DNA from: Adonisia turfae CCMR0081
Lineage (GTDB): Bacteria > Cyanobacteriota > Cyanobacteriia > Phormidesmidales > Phormidesmidaceae
Direction of reading: 5' to 3'
DNA: 64,000 nucleotides
NCBI RefSeq assembly: GCF_011009555.1
Contig: NZ_QXHD01000004.1
Span: 1,140,889 to 1,204,888, forward strand
The notes beneath the pieces were generated by a model, which made no database searches, was not told the DNA's origin, and was given only the letters and a program-made list of their open reading frames with translations. The position numbers and the translations under genes were made by a program. Shown here piece by piece: positions 1-9,013 of this stretch. Every line of letters starts with the position of its first letter. Position 1 is the first letter of the stretch.

Positions 1-1
1 C

Positions 2-343
2 TTACACCAAGGTAATTACGTCTTCTACGATGAAGACGTTCGTCCAATAGACTTTTCACTCTGTGGTTTTGGTTTTTACCTCTACGATATCGCGTCAACG
101 CTAGGAGATATTGAAGCATCATTTTGTTTGCATTTCTTCGAAGGTTACACAAGTTTTAAGTCATTACCAACAAATTATCAAAGCATTGTTGAAGCATTTT
201 TTGTAAGTTCAACAGTAGAAAACTATGCTTTTCCCAGTGCCAACCCACAGGAGCACGAATGGCTTTCTCATGCTGTACCTTATGTTGTCAAGAACCATTT
301 TCATTCATATTTGAATGGCGAGACCTTTTTGTTCTTGAAGTGA
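2..343 (+). CDS. C-terminal part of an aminoglycoside phosphotransferase-like kinase (5' end outside window)
   Basis: The open frame enters from the left edge and stops at 343, so only the last ~113 residues are visible. The visible start reads LHQGNYVFYDED followed by PIDFSLCGFGFYLYDIA. This matches the Brenner-like HGD..GN and the metal-binding D-F-x-x-x-G-F-G-x-x-x-x-D-x-A pattern of the APH/homoserine kinase-like family (here the leading HGD is cut to LHQGN). Such proteins phosphorylate small hydroxyl or amine substrates. The substrate cannot be inferred from a tail. An internal ATG at 128 is not the start, because the motif lies upstream of it. The gene is separated from the next, opposite-strand gene by about 110 bp with no recognised feature and has no obvious link to the metallophore cluster. 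Confidence 0.6.
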   Translation, partial: LHQGNYVFYDEDVRPIDFSLCGFGFYLYDIASTLGDIEASFCLHFFEGYTSFKSLPTNYQSIVEAFFVSSTVENYAFPSANPQEHEWLSHAVPYVVKNHFHSYLNGETFLFLK

Positions 344-456
344 AGCAGTTAACCCTGGCATGTTTAGAAAGGAATGCAGGTTTGAAGGGAGTCGAAAAGC
401 TGCAAATAGTGTTATTGGAATTCTAATCTTCAATCACAAAGCTGTGAACCAAAGGC

Positions 457-930
457 TTAACTTGAGGTAAAGCGTGCACGGTAGTCACTTGGATTAATTC
501 CTAACACTTTCTGAAAGCTGCGTCGCATCGATAGCTCGTTACCAAAGCCGCAAGCGTGTGCGATCTCATCTATCGACCTCTTGGTTTGCTCTAAATACTG
601 ACGGGCGATTTCAACCCGAAGCTGTTGCACATATTTTCCAGGGCTGGTTCCTACTTCAGCCATAAACACACGCGAAAAATTTCTTTCGTTCATACGAACA
701 TGACGTGCTAAAGCTGCCACCGAAAGGTCTGCCTCAGGGTGCTCGACCATCCATAGTTGCAGTTCACGTATGGAGGCATCTCGAATATCTTGGCGTCTAG
801 ATGCCACGCTAAACTGTGACTGCCCACCCGGTCGATGCAAAAACACAACTAAATCTTGTGCTACTTGAGTTGCTACACTGTGGCCATAATTTTGCTCAAC
901 AATGGCAAGCGCCATATCAATACCAGCAGT
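457..930 (-). pseudogene. Truncated GlxA-family (DJ-1/PfpI + AraC) transcriptional regulator
   Basis: The frame encodes the end of the DJ-1-like domain (CTAGIDMALAIVEQ, then VVFLHRPGGQSQFS, a signature of GlxA/FtrA-type regulators) and a complete C-terminal AraC double helix-turn-helix (SVAALARHVRMNERNFSRVF and ACGFGNELSMRRSF). Full-length members have about 310-330 residues. Here homology begins abruptly at CTAGID near position 930, directly after an in-frame TAG, and the IS1-like element starts about 45 bp further on. The N-terminal two thirds are therefore missing and the ATG at 915 is an internal methionine, not a natural start. Whether the remaining DNA-binding half is still expressed is unknown. 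Any role in the neighbouring cluster is unsupported. Confidence 0.7.
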
Positions 931-974
931 GCAGGGCTATTTCATTCTAGACATAATAGGACGAAAGTCTCTAA

Positions 975-1915
975 AGTAAAGGAGTGTGTCGATTGAGGTC
1001 GTGCCTCGCATGAGTGCGTTAGCGGGTCGTGCCTCAGAAAAAAGTGGGATAGGCAGCAATGTCATTCCAGGACCAAGGTTTCGTGGTTATCTCTGCTCTC
1101 TGAGCAGCCGTATCACCTGTGCGACTGTGCTGCCATATCCAGTTGAAATAGGTCACGACCAGTCGAGTAATACTCTCGGTCGTCTGCCAGACTTTCGCAA
1201 ACTTATTCTGTCGTCGATGCCAACGACCGGTCTGTTGGCGAATGATACCATTGGTTCGTTCTAACCGTTGGGTGTTCTCTTTGCCAACCACATGGACTAC
1301 CTCAGGCGGCAATACTCGCCCATAGCCAGCGCAATCATTGGTATACCAGACCTTACAATCTGTTTTGCCTTCGGTGCAGGTGATGAGTTCTTCTAAGACT
1401 GCATCCGTGTGCTTGCCCACTCGGGCAGTCAGGATGAGTCCACTTTGCTTGGCTAAACTTACCCCTATCCAGCAGTCTCCCAGATTGATATCCTCAGGCC
1501 CGCATCGTTTCTGTTTTTTTTACAAATGACCACATCTCATCGGCAATCACTTGCTCTGTCTCAATCTCCTTAACTTCTTCGTTATGAACCAACTGAGCTC
1601 GGTAAGCCGCCGCATGGACGATACTCACGACGGTATTGTAGGCGCGTTTATTGATTCGACTAATGCCCCGTAAACTGCTCCCTTCTGCTTGCGATTGAAG
1701 GATGCTCTCCACTTCATCGGCACTGACCTGACGCCAATAGTAGAAAGTATCAAAGGTTTCGACGAAGGTACGCGTACAGTGGGCGCATTTGTAGCGTTGA
1801 GTTCCTTTGCTGGTTTTACCGTGTTTGTGAGTCTTCGGATAGTCGCAATAGGGGCAATCCATTGGTTTCGGGTAGATAGCATCCCTTTACAGGACGTTTC
1901 CCACACTTCTTTGGT
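975..1915 (-). mobile_element. IS1-family insertion sequence
   Basis: A zinc-finger InsA-like half and an InsB-like DDE half lie head to tail on the minus strand. Imperfect terminal inverted repeats are visible: AAAGGAGTGTG at 978-988 against the complement of CACACTTCTTT at 1902-1912 (10 of 11 positions match). I see no convincing flanking target duplication, and the outer boundaries are approximate. The element separates a truncated regulator from a possible Tn3-like scrap, so this corner has been hit repeatedly by mobile DNA. Confidence 0.7.
1034..1862 (-). pseudogene. IS1-family transposase, reading frame broken at an A8 tract
   Basis: From ATG 1862 the first frame gives an InsA-type zinc ribbon (CPYC near the start, CAHC about 23 residues later) and the IS1 motif DEMWSFVKK, then runs into a stop near 1494. 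The second half (GDCWIGVSLAKQSG, KHTD, YTNDCAGYG, ERTNGIIRQQTGRWHRRQNKFAK) is InsB-like and ends at 1034. The two halves are one base out of register at a run of eight adenines (complement of positions 1512-1519). One extra A restores a single frame reading KKKQKRCG. The ordinary -1 slip used by IS1 hits a stop after about 16 codons. So this is either a one-base deletion or a frame rescued by transcriptional slippage on the A8 tract. Confidence 0.75.
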
Positions 1916-2060
1916 TCACGACCAAACAAAAAAAGAGATGACGAACTTTAAAGTACCCCAGCTGTAGAATGCGGTATATCCGGGATTTAATGCTGTGCAG
2001 CTGCCCAATCGCGGCGGTTTCTCTAGGTGATAGTGTACGATGCTCATTTTAGAGAGAACC
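1915..2060 (-). pseudogene. Possible remnant of a Tn3-family (DUF4158-type) transposase N-terminus
   Basis: The minus strand contains the string IGQLHSIKSRIYRILQLGYF followed by KVRHLFF. It resembles the start of Tn3-like transposases, where a conserved ...LQLGYFKA..FF segment occurs in the DUF4158 domain. The frame upstream is interrupted (a one-base shift near GAGAAACC) and the downstream part is cut off by the IS1-like element. Only about 45 residues remain, so the assignment is tentative. The rest of 2061-2185 shows nothing recognisable. Confidence 0.35.
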
Positions 2061-2185
2061 CCGATGTGATGAAAGTCGCAGGCCTATGCTTAACCTAAGC
2101 CCATGACTGACAAGTGTGTTTCTTAAGAGGTATTCAAACATTCGCTAGATAGGTATTCTTGTAGAGTTCACCTCCCATACCTACC

Positions 2186-3928
2186 TCAAGCCATAATTCG
2201 CCACCCCAGGGATTGCTGCTGCACAGTCCACATCGTTGCATATCGCTCCTGCTGCTCTAACAATTCCCGATGGGTACCTTGTTCAACCACCTGGCCATCT
2301 GCCAAAACAAGAATTAAATCTGCCCCAACCACCGTTGAAAGTCGATGGGCAATCACAATGACTGTTTTATTCTCCACTAGTCGATTGATGGCAGTCTGAA
2401 CCGCCACTTCACTTTCCGTATCCAATGCTGAGGTAGGCTCATCCAACACAACAATGGGCGCATCCTTAAGAATCGCGCGGGCAATAGAGATACGCTGACG
2501 TTCGCCCCCTGATAGGGCACCGCCAATTTCACCAATGCGAGTTTCATACCCATGGGCTAATCGAGTAATAAACGCATGACAGTTAGCCGCACGGGCCGCT
2601 GCCTCTACCTCAGCATTGGTGGCATTTGGTTTAGCCATACGAATGTTGTTAAGAATCGTATCGTCAAACAAATACACATCCTGGAACACCACCGAGATAC
2701 ACCGCATTAACTCAGCCGGTTGTACCTGTTGTACATCAACACCGCCAATGCGAATAGAGCCATTTTGAACATCGGCAAAACGACTAATCAGGCGCGTAAT
2801 TGTAGTTTTACCACTGCCAGAGGGACCCACCAAAGCCGTTAGCGATCGCATCGGCAGTTGAAACGACACATCTCGCAGAGTCCATTCAGTGTGCTCAGCA
2901 TAGCGAAAATATACCTGATCAAATTCAATATCAAAACAAGCCAGCTGGGCTAGAGGCTCCTGCACCGGCAAAGACGGAATCGCCATCACCGTCTCAATTC
3001 GCTCCAGGGCAATTTCCATCAGGTCAAACACACCCGCAAAGACGATGAGCAGCGATAGGGGTTCGCTAAATCTCATGGTAATTACCACCAGGGCAAACAA
3101 AGCTGCTACAGACAGACTGCCTTGCAAAATAAACAGAGCACCCAAACCAATAACAACCATCAGCCCCACTTCCACCAACGTTGCAATGGCCATTGAGGGT
3201 AAATTAGCCAACCGTTGTCCCTGTGCCTGTACCTGTCGCTGACGCTTAAGGGCCGTTTGTAAATGTTGTGATCTCACTCCCACCTGTTTTGTCGCCCGGA
3301 GTACTGGCAACCCCTGAGCATATTCCACTACCCGGGAAGCGGTATCTGCATTCGCCGCTGAAACAGCTTTTAAACTTCTCTTTCTCAGAGTTCGCATGTA
3401 GCGATAAATAGGTATTGCCAGAGGAAAACTCACCAATAATGTCAGTGCCAGCCGCCAGTCCACAAACAGCGTCACCACCACCACTACCAACGGCGTCACC
3501 AGGGTCTGAATCACCAGGGTACTTAGACTACCGATCCAGATTACACATTCGCTGACATTGCCACTCATCACCACATTGAGATCCCCTGCTCGCCGCCGAT
3601 TTAGTTCCTGCAAAGGCATCTGCCGTAGCTGTTTTGCCAAGCGCAAACGAGTGTCATGAGCCACCTCACTAGAGGTAATCCAACCAAAATGCAGCTCTTG
3701 CCACCGAATGTATCCCTCAATAAGGATAAGTAGCCCCAAAATCACCAGTAGCGTCCATACACGCTGAGTATTGATAGGTTGGGCTATCAATGCTGAGAGC
3801 AACGGAAAGAACAAGGCGAAAATAATACCTTGAATGACAGATGCAATGGCAGATAAACAGAGAGTCTTTTGTAGTTGCGGTTTGTAAGGACCGGCAACGG
3901 TCATCATGTGGGAGTAGGTTTTGAACAT
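2186..3928 (-). CDS. ABC half-transporter, YbtQ/IrtB-like siderophore permease-ATPase
   Basis: A 580-residue fusion of a six-helix membrane domain (about residues 1-320) and an ATP-binding domain. Walker A GPSGSGKTT lies near residue 368, the signature LSGGERQRISIARAIL near 473, Walker B IVVLDEPTSALD near 490, and the H-loop IAHRLST follows. This architecture is that of exporter-fold siderophore importers such as YbtPQ and IrtAB, which work as heterodimers at the inner membrane. The partner is the 598-residue protein at 4491-6287. The ATG at 3928 sits 11 bp after the stop of the methyltransferase-like gene, so the three genes form an operon. Transcription probably starts at the operator-bearing promoter near 6420-6473. 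Direction of transport (metallophore uptake rather than export) is inferred from the similarity and the adjacent TonB receptor. Confidence 0.88.
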   Translation of the reverse strand: MFKTYSHMMTVAGPYKPQLQKTLCLSAIASVIQGIIFALFFPLLSALIAQPINTQRVWTLLVILGLLILIEGYIRWQELHFGWITSSEVAHDTRLRLAKQLRQMPLQELNRRRAGDLNVVMSGNVSECVIWIGSLSTLVIQTLVTPLVVVVVTLFVDWRLALTLLVSFPLAIPIYRYMRTLRKRSLKAVSAANADTASRVVEYAQGLPVLRATKQVGVRSQHLQTALKRQRQVQAQGQRLANLPSMAIATLVEVGLMVVIGLGALFILQGSLSVAALFALVVITMRFSEPLSLLIVFAGVFDLMEIALERIETVMAIPSLPVQEPLAQLACFDIEFDQVYFRYAEHTEWTLRDVSFQLPMRSLTALVGPSGSGKTTITRLISRFADVQNGSIRIGGVDVQQVQPAELMRCISVVFQDVYLFDDTILNNIRMAKPNATNAEVEAAARAANCHAFITRLAHGYETRIGEIGGALSGGERQRISIARAILKDAPIVVLDEPTSALDTESEVAVQTAINRLVENKTVIVIAHRLSTVVGADLILVLADGQVVEQGTHRELLEQQERYATMWTVQQQSLGWRIMA

Positions 3929-3939
3929 GTTTTTGGCAG

Positions 3940-4524
3940 TTAAAAAAGAAACGGTACTAACCGCTTCGTCCTCTGTCGATATTCTCGATATTGCTCACCA
4001 AATTGTTCTAGCATCATTGCCTCCTCATTGCCTATTCTGAGAATGTACAGCGTACCAAAAGCAATGATGCCTGAGAGACCAGCAATCCAATTGGTTAATA
4101 ACAACGCTTGAGCAATCGCCCATAGCCAAATAGATGTATACATCGGATGGCGAATGCTTTGATAAATACCGTTGGTAATCAAGCTATGGTCTTCTCGGAC
4201 TTGTAATGTAGGTGACCAGTTTTTGCCGAGATCATGGTGAGAACGCCAAAATAGGTAGAGTGAGATCGCAAACATCACAATCCCTAAACTATTTGCCCAA
4301 ATCGGTAGCGAATAATTAGCAAAATCAAACAATGGCGTAACTATATAAATCAGAGGTAAAACAAACATCCCCACAAGAACAAATGCTAACAAGCTATTCT
4401 CTAGAGGTGTTTTACGATTGTCGATGATGTTATTATCCTTAACCTCTCGCTGATAGGGTTTGCGGATAATTCCCGTTAATACGAAGCAAACTAAGAAGAT
4501 GATTTTGAGAGTGAGGGTGTCCAT
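3940..4524 (-). CDS. Isoprenylcysteine carboxyl methyltransferase-like membrane protein
   Basis: About 194 residues from an ATG at 4524, preceded by an AGAGGT ribosome site. A longer frame reaching 4572 would overlap the upstream ABC gene more deeply. It has four to five hydrophobic segments and the typical C-terminal ICMT/PEMT fold signature: ITNGIYQSIRHPMYTSIWLW, then NEEAMMLEQFGEQYREYRQR. Members of this family use S-adenosylmethionine to methylate membrane-associated substrates, but many bacterial ones have no assigned substrate. It overlaps the end of the first ABC gene by about 34 bp and precedes the second by 11 bp, so it is translationally tied to the transporter pair. A role in modifying the metallophore, or in maturing the transporter, is possible but not shown. 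Confidence 0.75.
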   Translation of the reverse strand: MDTLTLKIIFLVCFVLTGIIRKPYQREVKDNNIIDNRKTPLENSLLAFVLVGMFVLPLIYIVTPLFDFANYSLPIWANSLGIVMFAISLYLFWRSHHDLGKNWSPTLQVREDHSLITNGIYQSIRHPMYTSIWLWAIAQALLLTNWIAGLSGIIAFGTLYILRIGNEEAMMLEQFGEQYREYRQRTKRLVPFLF

Positions 4525-6287
4525 GATTGACCTCTTACTTGCCAATTTTGAGCGGTTTGATGGTGTGACCAAAGTCTGGCGTATAGGCCATTAGCAGTCA
4601 CTAACTGGTCGTGTTGCCCCAATTCTACTAATTGTCCCCGATCTAGAACGACAATTTGATCGGCTCCCATGATAGTGGCCAAACGATGGGCTACAACAAT
4701 TAAGGTTTTACCTTGGGTGAGGGCGGCAATGGCCTGTTGAATTAAGGCCTCATTTTCAGGATCGGCAAAGGCAGTGGCCTCGTCTAACACAACAATGGGA
4801 GTATCTTGCAAGATAGCGCGGGCAATGGTGATACGCTGGCGTTGACCACCGGACAGTCGTGCACCCCGTTCGCCAACAACGGTGTCATATCCCTGGGGCA
4901 ATGAGAGAATAAAATCATGGGCCTGGGCTGCACAAGCAGCTGTTTCTACCTCAGTTTGGGTGGCATCAGATTTGCCCAATTTAATATTGTTGTAGATCGT
5001 GTCATGGAGCAAAAACGTATCTTGAAATACGAATGACACCCAGGACATCAGCGTATCAGACGTTATCTGGCGAACATCAACACCGCCGATTTGCATCGAA
5101 CCGGTGGTCACATCCCAAAATCGGGGAATTAACCGAGCCAGGGTCGTTTTGCCTGCGCCAGAAGGGCCTACTAAAGCAGTGACAGTACCAGCGGGAATGG
5201 TTAACGACACATTTTGTAAGGCAGAGCGATCACCATAGTAAGTAAATGTAACATTGTCTAGGACGATCGAAGCATTCTGAGGTTGTTGCGGCTGGCTCGG
5301 CTGGGGAAGTATGGGTTCCGCCAGTACTGAGCCGATGCGTAAGGCCCCGGCATTAGACTGATTGATAAAAGAAGACAGGGTAAGTATAGGTTTAAAGCCT
5401 CCACATAGTCGCGGTGCTAACAACAAAAATACCAACAGTCGTGGAAATGTTAGCGTGCCCTGCGCCATAAATCCTGTGCCCGCTGCTAGAACGATGAGTA
5501 ATGTTGGCAACGGCTCAAACAACAGTGAGCCTAAGCTACCAGAAGTCCTTGTTTTTCGATTCCAAGCCCGCAGATTACGGGTAAAATCATCCAGGGCCTG
5601 TTGAAAGCGAGCAAAGGAACTACTGCCATCATCGAAGGTACGTACCACCTGCATCCCTTGTACAAACTCAATGATCACGCCGTTAATGGCCTCATTGGCA
5701 CGATTATAGGCATCTCGCTGGTGGGCATAGTCTTTTAAGGCCAAACGAATAAAAATCATACCTACAGGCAACACCCCCAGGGTAATTAACCCCAAACGCC
5801 AGTCGGCAACAAATAAGGTCACCAGGGTTAGCAGCGGAATCGTATAGGCCTGGCCGATCAGGGGAGTACTATCGGCGACAAACGCATGTAGCGCCTTAAC
5901 ATCATCCTGCACCAGTTTCTTCACTGCTCCTGAACCCATCGTAATCACATAGCCCAGGGGAACTCGAGCCAGATGTTCTGTCAGTGCAGTGCGCAGAATT
6001 ACCTCCAGCTTGAAGGCCGCCATATGAGAAATATTAAATGCCAGAACGCGCGAGGTAAAGGCAACAATTACTAGTCCTATGGCAACGGCCAGCCAGCGCC
6101 AAATCAAATCAGGCTGGGGGGAATCAGAAAGCAGGTTGGCAGCAATGGGCGGAAAAGCAAGCAGAGCTCCAAGACTGGTGAGAGAACTCAGAGCTGCAAG
6201 GATGATTGCGATCGCAATCTTGCCCTTAACCGGAGCCACGATGCTCCAGAGTCCCGTTGGCGGTTTAGTAAAAGGGCGATTTTTCAT
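4491..6287 (-). CDS. ABC half-transporter, YbtP/IrtA-like siderophore permease-ATPase
   Basis: A 598-residue permease-ATPase fusion and the first gene of the transport operon. The membrane domain fills about residues 20-320. Walker A GPSGAGKTT lies near residue 374, the signature LSGGQRQRITIARAIL near 480, and Walker B is IVVLDEATAFADPENEA. The LDEATAFADPENE version of Walker B is characteristic of the YbtP/IrtA side of the siderophore ABC pair, whereas the partner at 2186-3928 carries LDEPTSALD. Start at ATG 6287. The gene is preceded by an untranslated leader of about 130 bp and by operator/promoter copy A (6417-6473), suggesting activation by a PchR-like regulator together with the TonB receptor. 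Predicted role: moving the metal-loaded metallophore across the inner membrane. Confidence 0.88.
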   Translation of the reverse strand: MKNRPFTKPPTGLWSIVAPVKGKIAIAIILAALSSLTSLGALLAFPPIAANLLSDSPQPDLIWRWLAVAIGLVIVAFTSRVLAFNISHMAAFKLEVILRTALTEHLARVPLGYVITMGSGAVKKLVQDDVKALHAFVADSTPLIGQAYTIPLLTLVTLFVADWRLGLITLGVLPVGMIFIRLALKDYAHQRDAYNRANEAINGVIIEFVQGMQVVRTFDDGSSSFARFQQALDDFTRNLRAWNRKTRTSGSLGSLLFEPLPTLLIVLAAGTGFMAQGTLTFPRLLVFLLLAPRLCGGFKPILTLSSFINQSNAGALRIGSVLAEPILPQPSQPQQPQNASIVLDNVTFTYYGDRSALQNVSLTIPAGTVTALVGPSGAGKTTLARLIPRFWDVTTGSMQIGGVDVRQITSDTLMSWVSFVFQDTFLLHDTIYNNIKLGKSDATQTEVETAACAAQAHDFILSLPQGYDTVVGERGARLSGGQRQRITIARAILQDTPIVVLDEATAFADPENEALIQQAIAALTQGKTLIVVAHRLATIMGADQIVVLDRGQLVELGQHDQLVTANGLYARLWSHHQTAQNWQVRGQSWTPSLSKSSS

Positions 6288-6416
6288 AAGAATACCAGTA
6301 ATAAATTACCGGAAAGAATGGTGAAAGTTACGGTTAGTCTTTTGATTGGATATGAATTTTCGTACTAAATTATTTTTTATCCCTCCCTTAGACACAAGGC
6401 TTATTCAAAAATTTAG

Positions 6417-6473
6417 ATAATAATGGTTCGTAAAACAGCTCCAAGCAGTATTCTTTAAGGCCCCTCTGGTATT
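6417..6473 (-). promoter_or_regulatory. PchR-type operator and promoter, copy A (ABC transporter operon)
   Basis: Read on the minus strand: distal half-site AATACC-N4-GG (complement of 6462-6473), proximal half-site AATACT-N4-GG (6441-6452), start-to-start spacing exactly 21 bp. The -35 TTGGAG (6439-6444) overlaps the proximal half-site. A 16-bp spacer and the -10 TATTAT (6417-6422) follow. The same layout occurs at 8833-8889 and 12967-13023. Two half-sites two helical turns apart next to a -35 box is the classic arrangement for an AraC-family activator. The regulator is inferred to be the PchR-like protein at 9014-10030. Confidence 0.75.
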
Positions 6474-6474
6474 T

Positions 6475-6605
6475 TCAGACTTCTAAATCTTCTAATGAGG
6501 TTGATTTTAGGGCCTTTGGGTTAATGCTAAACTTTTTCTTAAAGGTAGCGGCAAATTTACCGAGATGAGCATATCCAACCAAAGGAAATGATTGACGGAG
6601 ACGCG
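6475..6605 (-). pseudogene. Decayed 3' end of a pchR-like AraC gene (copy A)
   Basis: The minus-strand frame reads VGYAHLGKFAATFKKKFSIN then PKALKS. This is nearly the same as the end of the intact regulator at 9014 (VGYDHPGKFAAAFKKKFGIS then PKMLKSC). Only the last ~35 residues are recognisable; what precedes them (a C-rich stretch near 6605-6660) is unrelated. The fragment sits directly upstream of operator copy A, as the intact gene's end sits upstream of copy B. It is read as a relic of a duplication that carried regulator tail plus promoter. Confidence 0.8.
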
Positions 6606-6680
6606 ACTTGTTAAACCCTCCCCCTCTTTCCGTATCTTCCTGTCTCCGCTTCCCCCTCACCCCTTATTCTCGACCACCAC

Positions 6681-8789
6681 TCAAAATTGCGTCCTCACCT
6701 GTACCCCATAATTTGCTGGCATTCCATAGGATGCCAACGTACCGAAAGGAGGAAAGGCAAAGGCCTGATTGATATACTCTTGATCAAAGATATTATTGCC
6801 AAAGAGATAGATGCCAGTATTGTCAAACTCATATCCCAGACGAGCATTGAAAATGGCGTAGGGCTCTTGCTTTATGGTATTGGCATCATCAAAAAACGTA
6901 GTCCCCAATCCCTGAAGCTCTAACCGCCCAAACAGTCCCTGGGGGCTGCGATACTGGAGGGCAAGATTATAGGTAACATCAGGAGAAAACTGAAGATTAT
7001 TTCCCTCCGCATCGTCTCCCGTAAAGGGATTGGTAAAGTTAGTAAATTCAGCATCGGTCAAACCCAGACCAGCAATAATATCAAACCCTGGTACAGGGGT
7101 AGCCCTAGCCTCTAGCTCAAAGCCCGTAATGCTCACATCGGCATTGTCAGTAAACGAGTTGCCGATTAGATCAAACTGTAGTATCTGAAAATCATCCACC
7201 GGAGTATGAAACAGGGCAAGATTAACCGCTAGACGATCATCTAGCCAGGAGGATTTCAAACCCACTTCATAGTTCCAGGAACGCTCCGCATCAAAGGTGG
7301 CAGAATCCTCACCACCGGGACCTAAATTGACACCCGAAGGGCGATAGCCTCGGGTAATACTGCCGTAGGCCATCAGGTCCGGAGAGAAACGATACTCAAC
7401 TGCAAAGCGAGGTAATAATTCATCCCCATTTTGTTCAATCTCATCTAGAGAGATAAAAGGCATATCTGGCAGACCAGGAATCGCAATCGATCGATCGAAC
7501 CTTTCCAGGGTGCTATTAGTTGACTCATAGCGGAGGCCCGTGGTGAGGGTAAGGGCATCAATGGGGCGATAGCTCATCTGACCAAAAATAGCAAATGTGT
7601 CGCTATTGACCTCAGCGTTGGCTACATTGATACTGCCAGGAGGGAGAGGAAATGTGGGGCCAAATATCGTCGCGATATCATCACCATTGATCAGACCATT
7701 ATTAATTGAGTCAGTGTGATTTGATTCATAATATCCCCCCAGGATCCACTCAAATCGTTCTGCAGTTTCAGGAGACTGAAGCCGTAATTCTTGACTAAAT
7801 ATGGTGTTGGTTAGTTCTTCTATGGTCACCACAAAAGCATCTGCGGCTGTATAGTCTCCATCAAATTCAACATCATTTTTAGAAAAGCGACGGTTGGTAA
7901 TGGAGGTGAAACGAAAGTCAGGATGGGTATAGGCAACGCGTAACGACTGGTCATTGGAGACCAGATCGGTAAAGCCATCAATATCTTGCTCAGTTTCAAA
8001 TGGATCATCAGTATTGAGAATTACATAGGCATTTGCTCCATCTTGGTAGTTATTAAATGAAGTATTTAATGCAATCTCTAGATTATCTGATGGAGTCCAT
8101 AACAACTGTCCTCGACCATTACCGCCAGATTGTTCATTAACCCCATCATCCAATAATGTGTTGCGGAGATAGCCGTCCCGTGAACCATAGTTGCCAGAAA
8201 GACGAAAGAACAGGTCATCATCAATGATGGGGCCACTGACACTGGCCCTTAAATCCAGGTCATTATAGTTACCGTAGCTAGCCACCCCGCTAAACTCAAA
8301 GGTATCGGTGGGTTTGCGGGTAATCAAGTTGACCACCCCCGCTAGGGAGTTTCTGCCATATAGAACACTCTGGGGACCCCGCAGTACCTCCACACGCTCC
8401 AAATCTGGTAGATCAAAATCTATAAAAGACGCAAAATTATAGGGAACGCCATCCACATAAAAATCAACCGGATCTCGATTTGAAATCGCAGTGCTATTGG
8501 ACAGCCCTCGAATGCTGTAAAGCCCAAAGGAGCGATCACCGCTGGAGAAGAATGTAAAGTTAGGAGTATTGCGAGCAATGTCTTCTAACGATGTAATATC
8601 CGCATCTTCAACTTCCTGCTCAGTAATAGCCGTGATGCTAATGGGCACATCTTGAACATCTTCAGGCGTTCTTTCGGCCGTTACAATAATGCGCAGCGTT
8701 TCTTCTGCCATAGTCGGAGGCATTGTTGCTAACAGGGTAAACGCAGCTATGCCAAATACCCTAAGTTCGTTGAACATAAATTTTCGCAC
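6681..8789 (-). CDS. TonB-dependent metallophore receptor, FyuA-like
   Basis: About 702 residues if started at the GTG at 8789, which has a GAGGA ribosome site 8 bp upstream. The first open codon at 8810 is further upstream and an ATG also exists at 8777. The N-terminus is a signal peptide (hydrophobic VFGIAAFTLLATMPPTMA). Next comes a TonB-box-like ETLRIIVTAERTPED, a plug domain (VPISITAITEQEVEDADITS, then YVDGVPY and RVEVLRGPQSVLYGRNSLAG), and a 22-strand barrel ending in the aromatic residue of VRTQF. The plug motifs and the SITRGYRPSGVN segment resemble the pesticin/yersiniabactin receptor FyuA. It would bind the metal-metallophore complex at the outer membrane. It lies downstream of operator/promoter copy B and of the PchR-like regulator. 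Confidence 0.88.
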   Translation of the reverse strand: MRKFMFNELRVFGIAAFTLLATMPPTMAEETLRIIVTAERTPEDVQDVPISITAITEQEVEDADITSLEDIARNTPNFTFFSSGDRSFGLYSIRGLSNSTAISNRDPVDFYVDGVPYNFASFIDFDLPDLERVEVLRGPQSVLYGRNSLAGVVNLITRKPTDTFEFSGVASYGNYNDLDLRASVSGPIIDDDLFFRLSGNYGSRDGYLRNTLLDDGVNEQSGGNGRGQLLWTPSDNLEIALNTSFNNYQDGANAYVILNTDDPFETEQDIDGFTDLVSNDQSLRVAYTHPDFRFTSITNRRFSKNDVEFDGDYTAADAFVVTIEELTNTIFSQELRLQSPETAERFEWILGGYYESNHTDSINNGLINGDDIATIFGPTFPLPPGSINVANAEVNSDTFAIFGQMSYRPIDALTLTTGLRYESTNSTLERFDRSIAIPGLPDMPFISLDEIEQNGDELLPRFAVEYRFSPDLMAYGSITRGYRPSGVNLGPGGEDSATFDAERSWNYEVGLKSSWLDDRLAVNLALFHTPVDDFQILQFDLIGNSFTDNADVSITGFELEARATPVPGFDIIAGLGLTDAEFTNFTNPFTGDDAEGNNLQFSPDVTYNLALQYRSPQGLFGRLELQGLGTTFFDDANTIKQEPYAIFNARLGYEFDNTGIYLFGNNIFDQEYINQAFAFPPFGTLASYGMPANYGVQVRTQF

Positions 8790-8832
8790 TATACTATTCC
8801 TCACACACACCAGGGCTTGTTGAGAAATTTAT

Positions 8833-8889
8833 GCAATAATGGCCTACAGAACAGCTCCAAGCGGTATTTTTTTAAGCCCTTCCGGTATT
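8833..8889 (-). promoter_or_regulatory. PchR-type operator and promoter, copy B (TonB receptor)
   Basis: On the minus strand: distal half-site AATACC-N4-GG (complement of 8878-8889), proximal AATACC-N4-GG (8857-8868), 21 bp apart. The -35 TTGGAG is at 8855-8860, then a 16-bp spacer and TATTGC (8833-8838) in the -10 position. Similarity with copies A and C covers roughly 60-75 bp, including the block GGGCTTAA between the half-sites. The copy lies between the end of the PchR-like gene and its presumed target, the receptor gene. Confidence 0.75.
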
Positions 8890-9013
8890 GTTAGGGCACG
8901 GAAAGGGGGAGCCCCGCAGACACGGAGAGCTTGATCAATCAGGGATTCCCGCGTCTCCCTTTGCCCGCGTTTTCGCGTCACTCTACCCTCTCGTCCTCGC
9001 GTCACTCTACTGA

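Noticed and set aside
457-915. ATG at 915 as a true start giving a short AraC-only regulator
   Set aside because: Homology to the DJ-1 domain continues upstream of it to about 930, so it is an internal codon of a truncated gene.
2110-2160. TTTCTTAAG followed by two GGTATTC blocks 23 bp apart, resembling a fourth PchR operator
   Set aside because: Spacing is not 21 bp, the CC-N4 part of the half-site is missing in both, and no -35/-10 set follows.
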